The position numbers were made by a program, and so were the translations under genes. Source: an uncultured Clostridia bacterium (GTDB lineage: Bacteria; Bacillota; Clostridia; Oscillospirales; Acutalibacteraceae). Taken from it: 11,712 bases of DNA. Positions 6,815 through 11,712 of this stretch are shown one piece after another (positions within the stretch are counted from its first letter, which is position 1; each line of letters begins with the position of its first letter). The notes beneath the pieces were generated by a model. It had not been told where the DNA came from. It did not search any database and saw only the letters and a program-made list of their open reading frames with translations. The DNA is taken from NCBI GenBank assembly GCA_946006915.1, contig CAMFZK010000024.1, positions 1 through 11,712 on the forward strand, written 5' to 3'.

Positions 6815-7696
6815 CTACAGATTTTCGTACATACCTGCGTCAACCATAGCACCGATAGCGTCAACAACATTTTGTTTGTCCTCTTTATATGTAACGCCGT
6901 ACCACTTATCTTCGGCTATTAGTACTTCTACCTGTTTTTCGCCCTTTTCAATAAGTGAAGACACTACGCTGGGTAGGTAGTATTCCGACTTTGGAACATT
7001 TATGTTTTGAGTTAAAAATTCCTTAAATCCGTCTTCAATATACCCGAAAATATCCGGCATAAATCCCCAAAGGTTCATAGAAACAACCGTATCGGGTGAC
7101 ATGGGTGTCCAACTTTCGCCGTCATCTTCGGTATATTTGCAGTCTACAATTTTGGTGCGTTCGGTAACCGATGCCAACTTATTATCCTTTATTTCGCAAA
7201 CACCACGGGAAACATAGCCGTTTTCGGTTAAAGTATTAACAAGACGGAAACCGACCATACAGTAATCCTTTGTTTCTTTTTTTAGAAAATCGGCAATTTT
7301 TTTGAATGCGGAACGTCCGTAAAAATCGTCCGCATTAACGACCGCAAAGGGCTCCTTTACAACATCTTTGCAACAAAGAATTGCGTGTGCCGTTCCCCAG
7401 GGTTTAACACGGTCTTCGGGGCAAACAAAACCTTCAGGTAAAACATCATTTTCTTGAAAAACGTACCGGACCTCTACCATTTTTTCAATTCGTTTACCGA
7501 TAATTGCTTTAAAATCTTTCTCAATAGCGTGTTTAATTACAAAAACAACCTTTGTAAACCCTGCTTTCACTGCATCATAAACCGAAAAATCAAGCAAAAC
7601 TTCGTTATTTTTGCCAACGGGTTCAATTTGCTTAAGTCCGCCAAAACGGCTTCCCATACCGGCCGCCATTACTACCAATGTAATATCTTTAGCCAC
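6815..7696 (-). CDS. Sugar-phosphate-type nucleotidyltransferase
   Basis: The 293-residue protein belongs to the NTP-transferase (RmlA/GalU-like Rossmann) family that joins an NTP to a phosphorylated substrate. The nucleotide-binding signature AAGMGSRFGGLKQIEPVG is at residues 11-28. PWGTAHA (99-105) and the metal-binding NADDFYG (121-127) follow. The C-terminal part (EYYLPSVVSSLI, EDKWYGVTY) completes the fold, and no hexapeptide-repeat acyltransferase domain is attached. The substrate cannot be read from the sequence: hexose-1-phosphate or a choline/polyol phosphate are both possible, so no gene symbol is given. The start is GTG at 7696, with AAAGGGG about 8 bases upstream; no better start exists. 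mscL follows 11 bases downstream. The promoter is at 7726-7754. Confidence 0.9.
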   Translation of the reverse strand: MAKDITLVVMAAGMGSRFGGLKQIEPVGKNNEVLLDFSVYDAVKAGFTKVVFVIKHAIEKDFKAIIGKRIEKMVEVRYVFQENDVLPEGFVCPEDRVKPWGTAHAILCCKDVVKEPFAVVNADDFYGRSAFKKIADFLKKETKDYCMVGFRLVNTLTENGYVSRGVCEIKDNKLASVTERTKIVDCKYTEDDGESWTPMSPDTVVSMNLWGFMPDIFGYIEDGFKEFLTQNINVPKSEYYLPSVVSSLIEKGEKQVEVLIAEDKWYGVTYKEDKQNVVDAIGAMVDAGMYENL

Positions 7697-7725
7697 ACTA
7701 ACTACCCCTTTACATATTTTTAATT

Positions 7726-7754
7726 ATTTTAGCATATTTTAAAAAAATTTGCAA
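7726..7754 (-). promoter_or_regulatory. Sigma-A extended -10 promoter
   Basis: On the minus strand the -35 box is TTGCAA (complement of 7749-7754) and the -10 box is TAAAAT (complement of 7726-7731). They are spaced by exactly 17 bases, with TGC directly before the -10 box, an extended -10. It lies 30 bases upstream of the GTG of the nucleotidyltransferase and would drive that gene and mscL. TTGCAA is self-complementary, but no matching -10 box lies at the right distance on the plus strand, so a promoter for the divergent oxidoreductase is not clear. Confidence 0.72.
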
Positions 7755-7803
7755 TATCGCTTTTTTGGTGATTTTGGGCATTATATTTTTAGGAGTTGAT
7801 ATA

Positions 7804-9099
7804 ATGCAAACCACACTTTGGCAGGACACCTGCAAACCCATACATTTTCCCAAAATTTCAGAAGATATTAAAACCGATGTTCTGATTGTGGGCGGCGGAA
7901 TGGCGGGTATTCTTTGTGCCTACTATTTATCCAAAACCAACACCGATTACATTCTTTGCGAGGCAAAAGAAATCGGCAGCGGTACAACCGCCCGAACCAC
8001 CGCCGTGCTTTCGGCACAGCACGATATCTTGTACGGAAAAATTTTAAGGCAATACGGCGAAGAATACGCCAAACTGTATTTAGAAGCGAATTTAGAGGCA
8101 ATAGCCGAATACCGAAAACTTGCAAACGAAATTCCTTGCGATTTTGAAATTTGCCCGTCTTACCAATATTCCGAAATAAACGACAAAGCGCTCCAACACG
8201 AATTTTCGGTAGTTACAAAACTGGGGTTTAACGTAAAGTCGGTGCAAAAAATACCTTTACCCCTTAAAAGCAAAGTCTGCATCGGGTTTCCGATGCAGGC
8301 ACAGTTTCATCCGCTTAAATTTGTTTACGGTATTGCAAAAAATCTTAATATATACGAAAACTCAAAAATAGACAAAATAGAGGGTACTATCGCCTATTGC
8401 GGAAACCGTAAAATTTTTGCAAAGCGGGTTATTATTTGTACGCACTTTCCCATTATAAATACCCACGGACTGTATTTTACCAAAATGTATCAAAAAAAGT
8501 CCTATGTTTTGGCGCTTGAAAATGCAGGGCAGTATCACGGCACATTTGTAGACCGAAAGAACGGTTATTACTTTAGAAACTATAAAAATCTTTTAATTGT
8601 GGGCGGCGGCGACCACCGAACAGGACATATTAAGGACGGGTTTAAAACGGTTAGAGATTTTGCAAATAAAACTTTTCCAAAAGCAAAGGAAAAATATGCC
8701 TGGTCAACCCAAGACTGTATGACGCTTGACAGTATTGCCTACATCGGGAAATACAGTAAAAACACACCAAATGTTTATGTTGCCACGGGGTTTAACGAAT
8801 GGGGTATGACTACTTCTATGATTTCGGCTAAAATTTTGTGTGATATGCTGTGCGGCAAAAAGAATAAATACGAAAAACTTTTTAACCCGTCACGCAGTAT
8901 TTTAGAACCGCAACTTTTTGCAAATTTGGGCGAAACGGTTATAAATTTTGCAAACCCTTTTCCAAAGCGCTGTCCCCATTTAGGTTGTGCTTTAAGGTGG
9001 AACAAATACGAACGCACCTGGGATTGCTCTTGCCACGGTTCAAGATTTACGGAAAACGGAAAAATCATCAACAACCCCTCGGTTAAAGATTTGGAGTAA
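7804..9099 (+). CDS. FAD-dependent oxidoreductase with C-terminal Rieske domain
   Basis: The 431-residue protein fuses a DadA/glycine-oxidase-type flavoprotein to a Rieske [2Fe-2S] domain, the arrangement of Bacillus YhfW. The FAD-binding Rossmann motif VLIVGGGMAG lies at 26-35, with the acidic residue ending strand 2 in LCEA (51-54). TTARTTAVLSAQHD (61-74) is the family FAD-contacting segment, and a second GGG with ATGFNEWGMTTSMISA supports the C-terminal FAD contact. The Rieske ligands are Cys390 and His392 (CPHLGC) and Cys408 and His411 (CSCHGSRF); all four are present. The substrate is unknown. No signal peptide or membrane segment is seen, so it is probably cytoplasmic. The ATG at 7804 is chosen for AGGAG (7791-7795), 8 bases upstream; an in-frame TTG at 7765 has no such site. 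It is shorter than YhfW (about 509). Confidence 0.93.
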   Translation: MQTTLWQDTCKPIHFPKISEDIKTDVLIVGGGMAGILCAYYLSKTNTDYILCEAKEIGSGTTARTTAVLSAQHDILYGKILRQYGEEYAKLYLEANLEAIAEYRKLANEIPCDFEICPSYQYSEINDKALQHEFSVVTKLGFNVKSVQKIPLPLKSKVCIGFPMQAQFHPLKFVYGIAKNLNIYENSKIDKIEGTIAYCGNRKIFAKRVIICTHFPIINTHGLYFTKMYQKKSYVLALENAGQYHGTFVDRKNGYYFRNYKNLLIVGGGDHRTGHIKDGFKTVRDFANKTFPKAKEKYAWSTQDCMTLDSIAYIGKYSKNTPNVYVATGFNEWGMTTSMISAKILCDMLCGKKNKYEKLFNPSRSILEPQLFANLGETVINFANPFPKRCPHLGCALRWNKYERTWDCSCHGSRFTENGKIINNPSVKDLE

Positions 9100-9132
9100 A
9101 TTCTTAACCGAATTTCAGTTTATTAAGACAAA

Positions 9133-9167
9133 AAAACGGCTCCCTTGTGTGTAAAGGGAGCCGTTTT
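9133..9167. terminator. Bidirectional terminator between convergent genes
   Basis: AAAACGGCTCCCTT (9133-9146) pairs perfectly with AAGGGAGCCGTTTT (9154-9167), 14 base pairs around the loop GTGTGTA. A-rich and T-rich arms provide a T-run in either direction. It lies between the Rieske oxidoreductase stop (9099) and the sufB-like stop (9185-9187), so it can end both transcripts. Confidence 0.93.
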
Positions 9168-9184
9168 ACTGATCTCTGCAAACT

Positions 9185-10102
9185 TTATTTCAAAAATCCG
9201 TTTACTATTTGTTCTTCGGCTTGTTTTTCGGAAAGTCCCAAAGTCATAAGTTTTACAAGTTGTTCGCCCGCAATTTTACCTATTGCCGCTTCGTGAATAA
9301 GCGAAGCGTCTATATGGTTTGCCGAAATTTGTGGTATTGCCGAAACGTGTGCGTTATCCATAATAATAGCGTCACATTCGGTATGCCCGTTACATATATT
9401 GTTTCCGTTGATTTTAGACAGGAAAAGTTGACTTGAATTATCCTTTGCAACCGAACGGGAAACAACGTGTGCGCTTGAATTTTCGCCGTCTAAATCCACC
9501 GTAAAATCGGTTTCGGCGTATTGGTCGGCGTGGGTCATAAGTTTTTCGTGAATAATAAGGGTGGCATTGTCCGAAAGGCGTGATTTTGTTACACGTTTAG
9601 TCGAGTTTATACCCTTAATTTGGGTGGTTTCCATTTCCATATAACCGCCGTCATCTATATTAACAATAGTGGTGGGGTTCATTATGTTTTTGCCGTCACC
9701 GTCACTGTCGCCGTAATGCTTTTCAACGTATTTAACCTTGGCATTTTTACCTATAAAAAATGTATGAACACCGTCATGTCCCGAATTTTCGCTACCGCAG
9801 TTGTGTATTCCGCAACCCGCAACAATCTCGACATCGGCATTTTCGCCTATAATAAAATCGTTATAAACCAAATCGGAAAGTCCCGTTTCGCTGATAATTA
9901 CTGGAATATGCACCTTTTCGCCCTTTGTGCCGGGTTTTACGATAATGTCAATACCCGGTTTATCGGTTTTGGTTCTGATATCAATATTTTCGGTTACCTT
10001 GCGGTCGGCAAGTCCTCCGTTTGCACGGATATTAAAAGCACCCGAAGGCGTACCCTCCATATCGGCAATAATTTTTAAAAGTTCAAGTTCGGTATTGTTC
10101 AT
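9185..10102 (-). CDS. sufB: Short SufB/SufD-family Fe-S scaffold (SMS-like)
   Basis: This is the scaffold partner of the SufC ATPase for building Fe-S clusters in the cytoplasm. Its 305 residues are far shorter than classical SufB (about 470-495) because the N-terminal helical domain is missing; the beta-helix core (about 40-250) and the C-terminal SufC-binding helices (HIDASLIHEAAIGKI, 263-277, and the NGFLK end) are present. The only cysteines are Cys97 and Cys102 (GCGIHNCG) and Cys237 and Cys243 (ICNGHTECD). Aligned by eye to E. coli SufB, the position of catalytic Cys405 is Ala251, while the His of HEA (His270) is kept. AGGAGG (complement of 10110-10115) overlaps the sufC stop, and 11 bases separate the genes, so they are tightly coupled. 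No SufD, SufS or SufU is adjacent. Classical SufB or SufD is less likely because of length. Confidence 0.9.
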   Translation of the reverse strand: MNNTELELLKIIADMEGTPSGAFNIRANGGLADRKVTENIDIRTKTDKPGIDIIVKPGTKGEKVHIPVIISETGLSDLVYNDFIIGENADVEIVAGCGIHNCGSENSGHDGVHTFFIGKNAKVKYVEKHYGDSDGDGKNIMNPTTIVNIDDGGYMEMETTQIKGINSTKRVTKSRLSDNATLIIHEKLMTHADQYAETDFTVDLDGENSSAHVVSRSVAKDNSSQLFLSKINGNNICNGHTECDAIIMDNAHVSAIPQISANHIDASLIHEAAIGKIAGEQLVKLMTLGLSEKQAEEQIVNGFLK

Positions 10103-10113
10103 TATTTCGCCTC

Positions 10114-10839
10114 CTAACAGTTATCCGTAAGCACTTTGCAAGCCACATTGGCTTTACCTAAAAGTTCGGGCAAAATTTCCTCTTTTTCCCCTTCTTGTTT
10201 AATGCTTCCGTTTGCTATTACAATAACCTTGTCGGCAATATTTAAAATACGCTCTTGGTGGGAAATTATTATAACAGAACCGCCCAATGTATCGTGCATT
10301 TTTTCAAACACTTTTATTAGGTTATTAAAACTCCAAAGGTCAATACCCGCCTCGGGTTCATCGAAAAGTGAAACCTTGGTAGAACGTGCCAAAACGGTGG
10401 CAATTTCTATTCTTTTAAGTTCACCGCCCGAAAGCGAAGCGTTAACTTCACGGTTGATATAATCCCTTGCACACAGTCCCACTTGGGAAAGGTAAGCGCA
10501 AGCGTCCGTAACGCTTATGTCTTTGCCCGACGCTAAACTTATTAAATCGTGCACCGTAATACCTTTAAACCTAACGGGTTGCTGAAAAGCAAAACTAATG
10601 CCTTTTCTTGCCCTTTCGGTAATAGAAAGGTTTGTAATATCTTCACCGTCAAGCAAAATCCTGCCCGAAGTAGGGGTAATTATGCCCGCAATAACTTTGG
10701 CAAGTGTGGATTTACCGCCGCCGTTAGGACCGGTAATTACCACAAATCCGTCCTCTATTTTTAAACTTACATCTTTAAGAATTTGTTTAACGCCGTTTTC
10801 GGTTTCGGCTTCAAAGCAAATATTCTTTAGTTCTAACAT
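10114..10839 (-). CDS. sufC: Fe-S cluster assembly ATPase SufC
   Basis: SufC is the soluble ABC-type ATPase that binds SufB/SufD scaffolds and powers the conformational change needed for cluster assembly. The 241 residues show every ABC motif: Walker A GPNGGGKST (37-45), Q-loop FQQP (85-88), signature LSGGE (136-140), Walker B SLFDEPEAGID (157-167) and the switch His194 in ISHQ. The run DEPEAGID, with Glu161 and a D-loop lacking the usual SGLD, differs slightly from classical SufC. There is no membrane domain, and no permease gene lies nearby. AAGGAG (complement of 10845-10850) is 5 bases before the ATG. It sits 15 bases after the C39-like gene and 11 before the sufB-like gene, in one operon. 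A general ABC transporter ATPase is unlikely given the SufB-like partner. Confidence 0.93.
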   Translation of the reverse strand: MLELKNICFEAETENGVKQILKDVSLKIEDGFVVITGPNGGGKSTLAKVIAGIITPTSGRILLDGEDITNLSITERARKGISFAFQQPVRFKGITVHDLISLASGKDISVTDACAYLSQVGLCARDYINREVNASLSGGELKRIEIATVLARSTKVSLFDEPEAGIDLWSFNNLIKVFEKMHDTLGGSVIIISHQERILNIADKVIVIANGSIKQEGEKEEILPELLGKANVACKVLTDNC

Positions 10840-10854
10840 ATTTTCTCCTTAATT

Positions 10855-11220
10855 CTATTTTAAAATTTCCCAATAATATTTCCGCTTTGACTGCGGAAAA
10901 TCCCTAATTACACCGTGTTCGGGGTCGTAAAACACACCGCCAAAATAAAGCGACCAATGCCAGCAACGGGGTGTTTCCAAACTCAGTATTGCAATATTCG
11001 GCAGTTGGTCTTTTGTTTCGGCTTGTTTTCTTTGCCTGTTATAAGAAATGCCGTAATAATCCAATACATAAAACATTTCTTTTAGGGTTGTTTCCCGCTC
11101 ATTGCAAAGCAATAAAGCAATATCCTCCGCCGTTTTGTCGGCAAGCATTGCAAGTACCGCCTGTCCGCACTGCAGGTCGGTCGGTTCTTTAATGTATTTC
11201 GGTTTTACTGTTAAAGCCAT
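10855..11220 (-). CDS. Small C39-like cysteine peptidase-fold protein
   Basis: The 121-residue single-domain protein resembles the peptidase C39 / C39-like papain fold. The candidate nucleophile is Cys18 in LQCGQAVLAML (16-26), followed by the usual helix. The candidate His88 and Asp99 lie in WHWSLYFGGVFYDPEHG (87-103), spaced as in C39 proteases (H-x10-D). The oxyanion Gln that C39 proteases carry six residues before the Cys is not there (Glu12); Gln17 is directly next to Cys18. It may therefore be an altered or inactive member. There is no signal peptide, transmembrane segment or attached ABC transporter. The ATG follows a GAGG that overlaps the stop codon of the AEC transporter. It is co-transcribed with sufCB. 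Its substrate and role are unknown. Confidence 0.8.
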   Translation of the reverse strand: MALTVKPKYIKEPTDLQCGQAVLAMLADKTAEDIALLLCNERETTLKEMFYVLDYYGISYNRQRKQAETKDQLPNIAILSLETPRCWHWSLYFGGVFYDPEHGVIRDFPQSKRKYYWEILK

Positions 11221-11229
11221 ACTGTTTCC

Positions 11230-11712
11230 TCAAGCAATGTACTGTGTTAAGGTAATAATTATAGGCATAGTTATTACCGAAAGCAGAGTGGTAACCGAAA
11301 CCAAGGATACCGAAAGTTCGGTATCTCCCCCGAATTTGCCGGCAAACATAGTTGACATTGCCGCCACCGGTGCGGAAAACGAAATTGCCGAAGACAGAAG
11401 AATAGTTCCCCTTACTCCGCAAAAGTACAAAATTGCTATTCCAATAACCGGAAAAACTACCAGACGTAATATGATAGCAAGAATATTGGAAAAACTCTTA
11501 AACACCTTTTTAAGTTGGCTGTTTGCCAAATGATAACCTATAATAATCATAGGCAAAGGTGTATTAAGGGGTGCTAAATACTCAATAGGCAGTTTTATGA
11601 CCTCTGGTATTGGTACAGAAAACACAAAAATAATAAATCCTATAAAAAATGCAATAATACCGGGGTTTAACAAAATCTTTTTAGCGGTTAGTTTTTCATT
11701 ATTACCGCTCAT
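11230..11712 (-). CDS. AEC-family transporter, C-terminal part (cut by window)
   Basis: The visible 160 residues are the C-terminal half of an auxin-efflux-carrier (AEC) family membrane transporter, usually about 300 residues with about ten helices. The segment begins near the central loop (EKLTAKKILLNPGIIAFFIGF) and shows about five hydrophobic helices: roughly 15-32, 47-63, 77-97, 101-118 and 134-156. LNTPLPMIIIGYHLA matches the conserved TTPLAM-type stretch after the mid-protein loop. The first codon in the window happens to be ATG, but a family member should continue upstream, so the true start lies beyond 11712. It exports or imports an organic acid or similar solute in known members; the substrate here is not readable. 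The TGA stop overlaps the ribosome binding site of the C39-like gene. Confidence 0.85.
   Translation of the reverse strand: MSGNNEKLTAKKILLNPGIIAFFIGFIIFVFSVPIPEVIKLPIEYLAPLNTPLPMIIIGYHLANSQLKKVFKSFSNILAIILRLVVFPVIGIAILYFCGVRGTILLSSAISFSAPVAAMSTMFAGKFGGDTELSVSLVSVTTLLSVITMPIIITLTQYIA

Noticed and set aside
6358..6849. Plus-strand 163-codon frame opposite mscL
   Set aside because: It is Ser/Ile/Thr-rich translation antisense to a clear MscL gene, with no family features.
7765..7803. In-frame TTG start for the FAD-Rieske gene
   Set aside because: No ribosome binding site precedes it, and AGGAG lies inside this extension at the right distance from the ATG at 7804.
7755..7803. Promoter for the FAD-Rieske gene from TATATT at 7782-7787 or TATAAT at 7800-7805
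   Set aside because: No -35 box at a proper distance; the first would start transcription in the ribosome binding site and the second overlaps the start codon.
9101..9128. Inverted repeat TCTTAA / TTAAGA after the Rieske gene
   Set aside because: Only 6 base pairs of A/T-rich sequence with a 16-base loop; the strong terminator just downstream explains the region.
11710..11712. ATG at the window edge as the start of the AEC transporter
   Set aside because: The 160 residues correspond to only the second half of the family and no upstream sequence is visible; it is most likely an internal Met.
1..11712. CRISPR array, insertion sequence, prophage or tRNA gene
   Set aside because: I saw no regularly spaced direct repeats, transposase, integrase, phage gene or tRNA-like fold; the mosaic end at 27-45 comes from library preparation, not a resident Tn5.

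Overview
The window looks like a contig end from a low-to-moderate GC, endospore-forming member of the Clostridia. The evidence is a forespore sigma factor (SigG), a T-box leader in front of ileS, the Firmicutes-style order rsmD-coaD, strong AGGAGG-type ribosome binding sites and a compact layout. The exact family cannot be fixed from the sequence; an uncultured gut clostridium is a guess. The first 45 bases are not biological: they match an Illumina Nextera i7 adapter, index included, so real sequence starts near base 46.

Layout. (1) 125-5411, plus strand: rsmD and coaD (overlapping by 4 bases), a coiled-coil protein of unknown role, a T-box riboswitch, ileS (a type 2 isoleucyl-tRNA synthetase) and a small two-helix membrane protein. 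This run ends in a bidirectional hairpin terminator. (2) 7754-5457, minus strand: a strong extended -10 promoter drives a nucleotidyltransferase (GTG start) and mscL. These end at a terminator, and sigG then starts from its own sigma-F-like promoter. (3) 7804-9099, plus strand: an FAD oxidoreductase with a C-terminal Rieske domain. A second bidirectional terminator separates it from the next, convergent operon. (4) 11712-9185, minus strand: an AEC-family transporter cut by the window edge, a small C39-like cysteine-protease-fold protein, sufC and a short sufB-like scaffold.

How the parts work together. The first block is translation and cofactor housekeeping: 16S rRNA methylation, coenzyme A synthesis, and an Ile-tRNA synthetase controlled by uncharged tRNA-Ile. 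The last block holds a two-gene SufC/SufB system resembling the minimal SUF-like (SMS) type. No cysteine desulfurase, SufU or second SufD is present, and by eye the scaffold lacks the catalytic Cys of classical SufB. The convergent Rieske flavoprotein is one plausible local user of Fe-S clusters, but that link is inference.

No mobile element, CRISPR array, rRNA or tRNA gene was seen. No gene-free stretch exceeds 300 bases; the longest, 1646-1904, is mostly the T-box leader. The least described items are the sufCB operon with its C39-like partner and the atypical T-box bulge of the ileS leader.
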